This document shows, one piece after another, positions 32,711-40,320 of a stretch of 64,000 nt of DNA. The DNA lies in NCBI RefSeq assembly GCF_030544485.1, contig NZ_CP130610.1:2666001-2730000 (forward strand), given 5' to 3'. The DNA is from Halomonas sp. HAL1. Its GTDB lineage: Bacteria > Pseudomonadota > Gammaproteobacteria > Pseudomonadales > Halomonadaceae. How positions within the stretch are numbered: the first letter of the stretch is position 1; the number at the start of each line of letters is the position of its first letter. A model generated the notes under the pieces. It was given only the letters and a program-made list of their open reading frames with translations. It was not told the DNA's origin and ran no database searches. The position numbers were made by a program, and so were the translations under genes.

Positions 32711-33537
32711 TGCGCCGAATTGGTGATGCACCGGTTGTCCGGCGTCTGCTGATAGGAGCCGCCCTGGTACTGTCAGCACTTTTTTTGCTGCTGCCATTGG
32801 TGGCCATTTTTGCTCAGGCGTTTTCTGAGGGCGTCATGGTCTTCTGGGCCAATGTTAGCAATACCTTCACGCTGCATGCGATTGGCTTAACGCTGATGAT
32901 TGCGCTACTCACTATCCCGGTGTGCTTGGTGTTTGGTGTGGCGCTGGCGTGGCTGGTAACACGCTTCAGTTTTCCCGGGCGACGCATTTTACAGACCCTG
33001 ATCGATATTCCCTTTGCGGTCTCCCCCGTGGTGGCGGGTCTGATTTACTTGCTGCTGTATGGCCGCAACGGCTGGATCGGCACGTGGCTGGATGGCCACG
33101 ATATTCAGCTGATGTTTGCCTGGCCGGGTATTCTGATGGTGACTATTTTTGTGACCTGCCCCTTTGTGGCTCGCGAACTTATCCCGTTGATGCAGGCCCA
33201 AGGCTCGCGTGAAGAAGAAGCGGCCGTGACGCTTGGCGCTTCCGGTTGGACGACATTTCGTCGCGTCACGCTACCCAACATTCGCTGGGCACTACTGTAT
33301 GGCGTCATCCTCACCAATGCTCGTGCAGTCGGCGAATTCGGTGCCGTTTCGGTGGTCTCAGGTGCCATTCGCGGCCAGACCAATACACTGCCACTGCACC
33401 TTGAGCAGCTTTATCAGGATTACAACGCCGTAGGGGCTTTTGCCTGCGCGGCCTTACTCGCATTCATTGCCCTATTGACGCTCGCCGCGAAGGCTGGGCT
33501 GGAATGGCGCGCAGCGCGCCGGGAGGCATTTGCATGA
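32710..33537 (+). CDS. cysW: CysW, sulfate ABC transporter permease
   Basis: A 275-residue second permease of the sulfate importer. The coupling helix motif is [23 protein letters not shown], and [17 protein letters not shown] is a CysW block. A GGAGG ribosome site lies inside the cysT end. Its TGA overlaps the cysA start (ATGA), completing a tightly coupled cysTWA unit. Confidence 0.94.
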   Translation: MRRIGDAPVVRRLLIGAALVLSALFLLLPLVAIFAQAFSEGVMVFWANVSNTFTLHAIGLTLMIALLTIPVCLVFGVALAWLVTRFSFPGRRILQTLIDIPFAVSPVVAGLIYLLLYGRNGWIGTWLDGHDIQLMFAWPGILMVTIFVTCPFVARELIPLMQAQGSREEEAAVTLGASGWTTFRRVTLPNIRWALLYGVILTNARAVGEFGAVSVVSGAIRGQTNTLPLHLEQLYQDYNAVGAFACAALLAFIALLTLAAKAGLEWRAARREAFA

Positions 33538-34628
33538 GCATTCGCTTACACAACATCGCTAAGCACTTCGGCAATACCCAGGCATTAGAGCCAATCAATC
33601 TGGATATTCATGAAGGTGAGCTGGTCGGCCTGCTCGGTCCTTCGGGTTCAGGCAAAACCACCCTGCTGCGGATTATCGCCGGATTGGAAAATGCCGACCG
33701 CACCACCCAACCGGGTAAAATTCTGTTTGGCGACCGCGACGTGACCAACGTGCATGTACGCGACCGGCGGATTGGCTTTGTCTTCCAGCACTATGCGCTG
33801 TTCCGCCATATGAGCGTTTACGACAACGTGGCGTTTGGCCTGACCGTGCTCTCGCGCAAACGCCGCCCCAGCAGCGGTGAGATTCGTGCACGGGTGTTCA
33901 GGCTGCTTGAAATGGTCAAGCTGGAACATCTTGCCAACCGCTACCCCGCCCAACTTTCGGGCGGCCAGCAGCAGCGCGTGTCGTTGGCCCGCGCCTTAGC
34001 GGTGGAGCCTGAAGTATTGCTCTTGGACGAACCGTTTGGTGCCCTTGATGCCAAAGTACGCCAGGAGCTTCGCCGCTGGCTGCGTCATCTGCATGATGAG
34101 CTCAATTTCACCAGCGTCTTTGTAACTCACGATCAGGAAGAGGCACTGGAGCTTTCCGACCGCGTCGTGGTAATGAGCAATGGCCGTATAGAGCAGATCG
34201 ACACCCCCGACGAGCTCTACCGCACGCCAGCAAATCGCTTTGTGTTTGAATTTTTAGGCGATGTCAACCACCTGGAAGGCAAAGTGAGTAACGGCGTATT
34301 GACCTGCGGCGATGCCTATTGGCACGTTGATCTGCCCGATGGTCATGAAGAGCTGTTGCTGCGCCCTCATGAAGTACGCCTGACCGAGCAGCCCACCTCG
34401 GAAAGCCATCTGCCGGTTACCATCACAGCGATCTCGCCAGTGGGCGCCGAAGTGCGCGTGGAGTTGGAAGCGGATTGGCTCGCCCAGCCGTGGCTGGCAA
34501 CCGTGCGCCACACTGACTTTGAACACTTGGCACTACGCCGGGGGCAACGCTTATTCGCCCATCCCCGTCACTGGCGCCGCTTCCCCAAAGTCACTGAGAA
34601 AACGACGGAGCAGACACGCGTCGCGTAA
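33534..34628 (+). CDS. cysA: CysA, sulfate ABC transporter ATPase
   Basis: A 364-residue ATP-binding subunit. Walker [11 protein letters not shown]-loop [11 protein letters not shown], signature LSGGQQQR, Walker [12 protein letters not shown] and the switch His in VTHDQEEAL are all intact. A C-terminal TOBE/CysA regulatory region follows from about residue 240. The ATG at 33534 overlaps the cysW stop and has GGGAGG upstream; an in-frame start 10 codons earlier is less likely. Confidence 0.95.
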   Translation: MSIRLHNIAKHFGNTQALEPINLDIHEGELVGLLGPSGSGKTTLLRIIAGLENADRTTQPGKILFGDRDVTNVHVRDRRIGFVFQHYALFRHMSVYDNVAFGLTVLSRKRRPSSGEIRARVFRLLEMVKLEHLANRYPAQLSGGQQQRVSLARALAVEPEVLLLDEPFGALDAKVRQELRRWLRHLHDELNFTSVFVTHDQEEALELSDRVVVMSNGRIEQIDTPDELYRTPANRFVFEFLGDVNHLEGKVSNGVLTCGDAYWHVDLPDGHEELLLRPHEVRLTEQPTSESHLPVTITAISPVGAEVRVELEADWLAQPWLATVRHTDFEHLALRRGQRLFAHPRHWRRFPKVTEKTTEQTRVA

Positions 34629-34638
34629 CGTTTCAATA

Positions 34639-34659
34639 GCCGCCCCGTCCCGGGGCGGC
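34639..34659 (+). terminator. Stem-loop after cysA
   Basis: GCCGCCCCG (34639-34647), a 3-base loop and CGGGGCGGC (34651-34659) form a strong 9-bp GC stem 10 bases after the cysA stop, followed only by TT. It probably ends or protects the sulfate operon transcript. Confidence 0.6.
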
Positions 34660-34685
34660 TTGCGTAAATAACTACTCGGATTAGT

Positions 34686-35303
34686 TCAAAAGCGCATTTG
34701 CCTAAACGTGAGGCTCACCCGCGGCTCGATATCTTTCTTGGTTTTGGGCAGGCTATGTAACCAGTTCTTTTGCGTGGCGCCTTTCATAATCAACAGACTA
34801 CCGTGCTCTAACGTAAGAGAGACACTCTCGCCTGTTACCTTATGTTTAAAAGAAAACTTTCTTTCGCCGCCAAGCGTGAGCGCCCCGATTGATCCCTTTT
34901 CAACCAGATCCTTCTCGGCATCACTGTGCCAACTCATACCCTCATCCCCTGAGCTATAAAAATTACACAGGCATGAGTTAAAGGCATCTCCACAGTGGCT
35001 TTCCACCAACTGGTTCATATCGCGTAAAAAATCAGGCCATACCAACGCCGTTTTGGTATATCCAGAGTAGCTAGATTTGACCGGTTCATCTGCATACCAT
35101 GCCATCTTTCGCTTAGTGACAATCTCTTTACCGTAAATAAGAGCGCGATCATGCTCCCAGCTCAATTCGTTAATGCACCTACTGAAGTACATATCGGCGG
35201 TAGAAGCGTCTAGGATTTTGCCGTGGTAATAGGCTGCCCCATCCCGTGGAAGCAGGTTAATCAATTTCATACCGTCGTTTTCAAATAGATCTGTATGCGT
35301 CAT
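34686..35303 (-). CDS. AlkB-like 2-oxoglutarate/Fe(II) dioxygenase
   Basis: A 205-residue enzyme resembling the ALKBH2/ALKBH3-like branch, which removes alkyl groups from DNA or RNA bases by oxidative demethylation. The iron ligands His126-x-Asp128 (SWHSD) and His183 (NWLHS) are present. The 2-oxoglutarate-binding Arg pair falls at Arg195 and Arg201 (EPRVSLTFR). CNFYSSGDEGMSWHSD and GALTLGGERKF are family hallmarks. Base composition here is clearly more A+T-rich than the neighbouring sulfate operon, which suggests acquisition. The start at 35303 has a weak ribosome site; Met12 is the alternative. Confidence 0.85.
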   Translation of the reverse strand: MTHTDLFENDGMKLINLLPRDGAAYYHGKILDASTADMYFSRCINELSWEHDRALIYGKEIVTKRKMAWYADEPVKSSYSGYTKTALVWPDFLRDMNQLVESHCGDAFNSCLCNFYSSGDEGMSWHSDAEKDLVEKGSIGALTLGGERKFSFKHKVTGESVSLTLEHGSLLIMKGATQKNWLHSLPKTKKDIEPRVSLTFRQMRF

Positions 35304-35448
35304 AGCGATGCCAATTGTATGCCTATTACAAAGACAGCAAGAAACGGGTTTTTCTCACCCTAACAAGGAAGCAATACTGAAAGCCATGCGGCAAAACACC
35401 CAGGCTGAGGCCTGTTGGCTAATCAGAAAATTTATAAAGGGAAACAAA

Positions 35449-36342
35449 ATGAGAGCAATAGACTATATACGGCTACTGTCGCTAGCCGCTATCTGGGGAG
35501 CAAGCTTTCTTTTTATGAGAATCGCCTCACCGGCGATAGGCCCAATCAACACAGCATTTTTTAGAGTCTTTTTTGGCCTCATCGGTTTGGCTTTTATCAT
35601 CGTTATCATACGTAAAAGCCTGGCGTTCAGAGGCAAACTAGGCAAAATTTTGATTTTAGGTGCCATAAACTCAGGCATCCCATTTCTTATGTACAGTATA
35701 GCAGCAACATTACTACCTGCTGGCTATTCAGCGATTCTAAATGCGACGACGCCTTTAACAGGTGCCATGATTGGCTTTTTTATCTTTAGCGAGAGTTTAA
35801 CTATAAAAAAATGGCTGGGCGTAACGCTAGGCATTGTCGGTATTACAATAATTACTACAGTGGGTGAATCCAATATTGTTGGCAACATCTACATTGGCGT
35901 TGCCGCCTGCATTATAGCTACTATTGGTTATGGCTTTGCGGGATTTCTTACCCGAAGATGGATAACCCAGCAAGGCGGCCTGGATTCAACGCTAGTTGCG
36001 TTTGGCAGTCAAATAGGCGCGACCATTTTTCTCACTCCCTTTTTGATTTGGAACCTTTCATCTGGCCCCAACATTGATTGGCTTCAAGGTGATGTGTGGG
36101 TCAGCCTGCTAGCAGTCGGCTTTTTATGCACCTCCTTCGCTTATATTCTTTACTTTAGATTGATCGCCGACATTGGTCCGTTACGGTCGCTCACCGTTAC
36201 TTTCTTGGTGCCGCCTTTCGCTGTGTTATGGGGCTTTTTAATCCTTGATGAAACGATTTCCAGCGGATTTTTACTTGGCTCTTTGGTCGTTTTACTTTCC
36301 GTTTGGCTAATCGTGAGCACTGATTCCAAAAAAACCACTTAG
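35449..36342 (+). CDS. EamA/DMT-family inner-membrane exporter
   Basis: A 297-residue drug/metabolite transporter with ten predicted helices and two EamA repeats. The first repeat opens with LLSLAAIWGASFLFMR, and LLPAGYSAILNATTPLTGA and PFAVLWGFLILDE are typical blocks. Such carriers export amino acids or other small metabolites, and the substrate cannot be predicted. The ATG at 35449 has AAAGGGA upstream; the frame continues 47 codons further but without transporter sequence. It shares the A+T-rich composition of the divergent AlkB-like gene. Confidence 0.85.
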   Translation: MRAIDYIRLLSLAAIWGASFLFMRIASPAIGPINTAFFRVFFGLIGLAFIIVIIRKSLAFRGKLGKILILGAINSGIPFLMYSIAATLLPAGYSAILNATTPLTGAMIGFFIFSESLTIKKWLGVTLGIVGITIITTVGESNIVGNIYIGVAACIIATIGYGFAGFLTRRWITQQGGLDSTLVAFGSQIGATIFLTPFLIWNLSSGPNIDWLQGDVWVSLLAVGFLCTSFAYILYFRLIADIGPLRSLTVTFLVPPFAVLWGFLILDETISSGFLLGSLVVLLSVWLIVSTDSKKTT

Positions 36343-36500
36343 CGCACTATCTTGTTTTGCTTCTTTCGCAAATTCAGCGGCGTGCCGTAGAAAATAAATT
36401 AATAGTCTTTGAAAATAGCGAGCAAAGCCGTTTCACCAGAACATACCGTCAGCACGCTAGCCGCGTTATACTGGCCTTTTAGCCATAGCGGAGGAAGACC

Positions 36501-37094
36501 ATGCTTCGGCGTCACTTTTTACGGATTTCAGGTGTTCTGCTTGCCAGCGCCTGGCTAGCCGGTTGTACTAGCCCGCAGTACCTGCAACTCAGCCCTGAAC
36601 GCAGCGCCCAGGTGCCCCAGGTTGGCTCCGGCCAGCAGGTTACGGTAATTGCTCAAGATGGGCGCGAAAGCGATATTATTGGCAATCGTGCTGGCGGCGG
36701 AATGTCCACCGCGCATATCACCGTGAGCAGTCACGAATTGATTCCGCGCTTACAGCAAGAAGCTGAGCGCGCCGTTAGCGATATGGGCTTTACACCCACG
36801 ACAGAACAAGCCGAGGGGCGTCCGAGTTTGACGCTGGAACTTGCCAGTCTGAATTACGCACGTGGCGAGAGCGGCCAGCCATTGGTAGACGAAGCGCGTC
36901 TTGAAGGTGTCTTCCGCGCTATTGCGCAAAATAAGGGCACTACTTATACCGGCACTTACACATCGCGCCGTACTCAGGGTTATGCGCTTAAACCCGACGC
37001 CGACAGTAATGCGCGCATGCTGAGCGATCTACTTAGCGATGGTATGAACCGTGCTTTTAGCGACCCTGAACTGGGCCAATTGCTCGCCCGCTAA
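36501..37094 (+). CDS. YajG-like lipoprotein
   Basis: A 197-residue envelope lipoprotein. A short signal sequence ends in the lipobox LAGC with the acylated Cys22. The mature part resembles E. coli YajG throughout, with QYLQLSPE near its start and ITVSSHELIPRLQQEAE and MNRAFSDPELGQLL further on. Ser at +2 (CTSP is Thr, then Ser) does not signal inner-membrane retention, so outer-membrane anchoring is likely. Function is unknown in the family. Confidence 0.8.
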   Translation: MLRRHFLRISGVLLASAWLAGCTSPQYLQLSPERSAQVPQVGSGQQVTVIAQDGRESDIIGNRAGGGMSTAHITVSSHELIPRLQQEAERAVSDMGFTPTTEQAEGRPSLTLELASLNYARGESGQPLVDEARLEGVFRAIAQNKGTTYTGTYTSRRTQGYALKPDADSNARMLSDLLSDGMNRAFSDPELGQLLAR

Positions 37095-37122
37095 GCTATT
37101 CCCTTGCACAAACCACATAAAT

Positions 37123-37161
37123 GCGGGCTGCCCCTCTTAACTCTCTAGAGGCGCGGCCCGC
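37123..37161. terminator. Bidirectional stem-loop between yajG-like gene and tpm
   Basis: GCGGGC (37123-37128) pairs with GCCCGC (37156-37161), and inside it CCTC (37132-37135) pairs with GAGG (37148-37151). It overlaps the last codons of the convergent tpm gene. No strong T tract follows. Confidence 0.4.
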
Positions 37162-37777
37162 GTCGTTCCAGCGCCCACACGCTCTCCGTGTAACCGCGTT
37201 CATCGGGGCTGCCCTGTTCTAGAAATGTTAATGTGAAATTAGGGGCGAACAAGCTTTCAATTTCGCTGGCGGGGACACTATAGGGAGGCCCTGCATCACC
37301 CTCGTTGTGGGCCAAACTAATCAGCAGACCTTTGGCGCCGGGCGGTACCAGTTGAGCAAGATGAAAAGCATAGCGCTGGCGGGTTGCTGGCGGCAGCGCT
37401 ATCAGTGAAGCGCGATCATAAAACGCCCCAATTTCTGCGGCCTGCTGAATATGTAGGTGAAAAAAGTCCCCACACCAGAGTTCAACATTGCCTTGACGGG
37501 AGACATTGAATCCTGCCTGGCGATAACGCGACACAGCCATACTACGCTGAGCCAAAAACTGCTCAATGGCTTCAGGGGCAAACTCAATCCCCAATACCGG
37601 ATACCCTTCATCTGCCAGCCAGCGCATATCCAGGCTCTTACCACACAGCGGCACAAGCACCTTGGTGCGTTTGGCAACACCAAGCGAGCCCCAATGGCGC
37701 AGTAGCGCCGGGTGCGCCTGCTGCAGATGAAAACCAATGCGCCCTTCTTGCCAGCGCTTGCGCCATTGATCACTCAT
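37145..37777 (-). CDS. tpm: Thiopurine S-methyltransferase
   Basis: A 210-residue SAM-dependent methyltransferase of the TPMT family. WRKRWQEGRIGFH, VLVPLCGKSLDMRWL, GYPVLGIEFAPEAIE and FYDRASLIALPP are conserved family blocks that form the cofactor pocket. Bacterial members methylate thiopurines, and some methylate selenium or tellurium species. Full family length. It lies 29 bases from the SH3-domain gene on the same strand. Confidence 0.92.
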   Translation of the reverse strand: MSDQWRKRWQEGRIGFHLQQAHPALLRHWGSLGVAKRTKVLVPLCGKSLDMRWLADEGYPVLGIEFAPEAIEQFLAQRSMAVSRYRQAGFNVSRQGNVELWCGDFFHLHIQQAAEIGAFYDRASLIALPPATRQRYAFHLAQLVPPGAKGLLISLAHNEGDAGPPYSVPASEIESLFAPNFTLTFLEQGSPDERGYTESVWALERRGPRL

Positions 37778-37806
37778 TTTTTGCTACCTTGTCGTTGATC
37801 GCGCTA

Positions 37807-38442
37807 TTAAAACCAACGGTCACGCTTTTTACGTCGACGTGGCAGATGCGGCACAATCAGGCCAACCAACAAGCCCGCGCCAGCCACACCACCGCCGTAC
37901 ATAAAGTAGCGCATCAACAGATCTTCTTCCTGGGTTTCTAAGCGCGCCTGAAGCCCTCTTACCTGCTGGCGCGACTGCTCAGCCTGACTGTCCAGCTCTT
38001 GATTACTCGCTTCAAGCTCGGCAATACGCCGTTCACGAACCTCAAGGGTTTCTGTCATTGAGGAAACCCGCTGTTCCCAGGCCTCATTGATGCCATCCAG
38101 CTCCGCGGTTAACTCCTCTACCTGCGCTTCTAACGCGGGTAGCTGCTCAACCGCACTCGGCGTCTGCTGAAGCTCGTCGCTCAATACCCAGACCGCATTG
38201 CCATCGCTATTACGAACCCGGGTGTAATTCCCGCTGGTTTCAAGAACATCGACCTGCTCACCGGCATTCAACGTACCGATGATGCGATAACCGTCCGTTG
38301 GGCCACTACGCACGTAGGTACTTAACTCGTCGGTCACCCATGCCTGGTTGTCGGATTGGGCGTTAGCATTAATGCTCGCCACACTTAGTAAAACGCCGGC
38401 CGCAGCGGCGTAATATCGAAAACGAATTTTATTTACCTGCAT
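37807..38442 (-). CDS. SH3-domain envelope protein, TIGR04211/YgiM type
   Basis: A 211-residue protein with a signal peptide (ending SINANA-QS), a bacterial SH3 domain at about residues 32-95 (LSTYVRSGPTDGYRIIGTL), a long coiled coil at about 100-170, and a C-terminal transmembrane helix followed by a basic tail (RRRKKRDR). This is the YgiM architecture: periplasmic SH3 and coiled coil anchored at the C-terminus. Function is unknown; a cell-wall-linked role is a guess from the SH3 domain. The ATG at 38442 was chosen because the signal peptide starts directly after it. Confidence 0.85.
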   Translation of the reverse strand: MQVNKIRFRYYAAAAGVLLSVASINANAQSDNQAWVTDELSTYVRSGPTDGYRIIGTLNAGEQVDVLETSGNYTRVRNSDGNAVWVLSDELQQTPSAVEQLPALEAQVEELTAELDGINEAWEQRVSSMTETLEVRERRIAELEASNQELDSQAEQSRQQVRGLQARLETQEEDLLMRYFMYGGGVAGAGLLVGLIVPHLPRRRKKRDRWF

Positions 38443-38530
38443 GACATCATGTCCTGATTTAAAACGCTGCAAGGCGGACGAAGCCAACAGCGCTTATCGC
38501 CTAACTTAGCGGTGCGCTTGTCTCATACGC

Positions 38531-38860
38531 TTACCCTTCTCCGCGCGGTGGCAACGAAAAGGGACGGGGGAACTCTGCTACTCGGGCATCAGTTTTAACC
38601 GCCTTCAATGGGCCTTCACGCTCTACTTCATCAATGCGCACAATAGCATTTAATGGTAAGTAGCTACGTTTGACACCATCAAAGGTTCGCTGCAATTTTT
38701 CAGTCGCAGGGTCGACGACTACCCGTGAAGCATCGTCAAAGACAAACTCCTCGACTTCAATAAAGCCCCAAAGTTCGCTCTGAAAGATTTCTCGGACGTA
38801 TAAATCCCAAATTTCACCCTGCTGGTGAACCACCACACGGTAGATCGGCTTGGCCGCCAT
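38531..38860 (-). CDS. DUF1820 family protein
   Basis: A 109-residue cytoplasmic protein matching DUF1820, with KPIYRVVVHQQGE, LWGFIEVEEFVFDDAS and LNAIVRIDEVEREG in the expected order. These small proteins are widespread in gammaproteobacteria with no known role. It is divergent from the ATP-grasp gene, with 206 bases between the two starts. Confidence 0.85.
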   Translation of the reverse strand: MAAKPIYRVVVHQQGEIWDLYVREIFQSELWGFIEVEEFVFDDASRVVVDPATEKLQRTFDGVKRSYLPLNAIVRIDEVEREGPLKAVKTDARVAEFPRPFSLPPRGEG

Positions 38861-39066
38861 CTTGGCCTATTCCTCTTGCCATTTGTACATGAAGTTGAAC
38901 CGACTAGCTTACCATATTCCTACCGCTACGACTTTACGCAAAGCCTTTAGCGAGTGCTGCGTTAATGCTGCGGATAATGGGCTCATTAGCCGCACCAGCC
39001 GCCCTCGTGTATGGTGGGCTGGGTGTTTTGGCAATTCTTTTCACTCACCAAGTAGGAGTCATCAAC

Positions 39067-40290
39067 ATGCAAAAGGATCCAAATAAGGGCTATATCGCTC
39101 TGCTCGGTTGGAGCCTCAATGCGATTGAAGCGGCTGAGAATTTTGATCGTCGCTACATTGTCGTTGCACCTGACTGGGCCGAAGAGTATTGCCAAAAACA
39201 CGACATTCCCTATGTGCCTTGGAATTTCGAGCGCCTCAATGACCGCTCAATGGAAATCGCCGAGACACTCAAAGAAAAGGGTGTTGATGTCGCGATCCCT
39301 CTCTATGAAGAAACCGTAGAATGGGCTGGGGCCATCAACTCCGTACTGCTTGATAACCCACGTATTTATGGTCAATCGCTACTGCTTCGCGACAAGGCGT
39401 TGATGAAGCGTCGGGCCCAGTTAGGCGGCATCCGCGTCGGTATCTTTGAAGAAGCCCACGATAAAGAAGACGTGGTGCGCTTTCTCAAACGCGTTAACCA
39501 GACGCTGCTTAAGCTGGATGGTGACCCCAACGACCCCATTCACCTCAAGGCCTTCGATAAAGCAGGCTGCCTGGGCCACCGTGTTATTCGCACACCGGAT
39601 GAAGTGGATACCATCCCGGACGAAGAGTTCCCGGTGCTGATGGAATCGCACCTGGACGGCTGGGAGTTTGCTGTCGAAGCGTGGATTCATGATGGCAAAA
39701 TCGCCTTCTTGAACATCTCAGAATATGTAACGCTGGGTTACTCTGTATTTGTGCCTGCGTCTCCAGAGCTTGAGAAGTATCGCGAACAGATCACCGTGCA
39801 AATCGAAAAGCTAGTTAAAGCATTTGATATTGAGTTTGGCTTGATTCACCCCGAATACTTTGTCACCAGCGATGGTGAGATGTATTTTGGCGAAGTGGCT
39901 TACCGTCCGCCCGGTTTCAAAGTCTTTGAATTGTTAGAACGTGTTTACGGCTTTAATGCTTATCAAGCGTCAATGCTAGTGTTCGACCCGAAAACCACGA
40001 AAGAAGAAGTGGCCAAGTTTTTCCCGAAAGAAGTGGTCGATGCCGATGGCTTTGCCGGTTGCTTTGGCGTATACCCACGCCGTCGTGTGGTCAGCCGTTT
40101 GGAAATTCCCGAAGAGACCGAAGATCACCCCTACTTTGAGTCTCATGAGCTAACCTCACCAGTAGAAGAAACCGTTACCAAACGCACCGCGTTTGGTACC
40201 CATTGGGGTCTGGTCTACTTTAAAGGCGAGGATGCGCATACCATACGCGACCTATTAAAACGCCAAGAAGACCTCGACTTCTATGTATAA
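39067..40290 (+). CDS. ATP-grasp ligase, L-amino-acid-ligase-like
   Basis: A 407-residue soluble protein. An N-terminal pre-ATP-grasp Rossmann-like part (YIALLGWSLNAIEAAENF) is followed by an ATP-grasp fold. DKALMKRRAQLGG and HLKAFDKAGCLGHRV supply the nucleotide-binding Lys positions. MESHLDGWEFAVEAWIHDGKI is the hinge segment. GLIHPEYFVTSDGEMYFGEVAYRPPG carries the Mg2+ Glu/Asn-type site and a substrate Arg. This pattern belongs with carboxylate-amine ligases such as BacD-like dipeptide synthetases; the substrates are not known. The ATG at 39067 has TAGGAG upstream. The frame stays open for 34 codons further, but that part is hydrophobic and without a good ribosome site. It is probably translated with the next gene, 30 bases on. 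Confidence 0.82.
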   Translation: MQKDPNKGYIALLGWSLNAIEAAENFDRRYIVVAPDWAEEYCQKHDIPYVPWNFERLNDRSMEIAETLKEKGVDVAIPLYEETVEWAGAINSVLLDNPRIYGQSLLLRDKALMKRRAQLGGIRVGIFEEAHDKEDVVRFLKRVNQTLLKLDGDPNDPIHLKAFDKAGCLGHRVIRTPDEVDTIPDEEFPVLMESHLDGWEFAVEAWIHDGKIAFLNISEYVTLGYSVFVPASPELEKYREQITVQIEKLVKAFDIEFGLIHPEYFVTSDGEMYFGEVAYRPPGFKVFELLERVYGFNAYQASMLVFDPKTTKEEVAKFFPKEVVDADGFAGCFGVYPRRRVVSRLEIPEETEDHPYFESHELTSPVEETVTKRTAFGTHWGLVYFKGEDAHTIRDLLKRQEDLDFYV

Positions 40291-40320
40291 TCCCTGCTAA
40301 CGCTGGGATAAGGAGTCACC

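Noticed and set aside
38965..39066. Hydrophobic N-terminal extension of the ATP-grasp protein as a membrane anchor
   Set aside because: A strong ribosome site precedes the ATG at 39067, and the ATP-grasp N-terminal fold begins directly after it.
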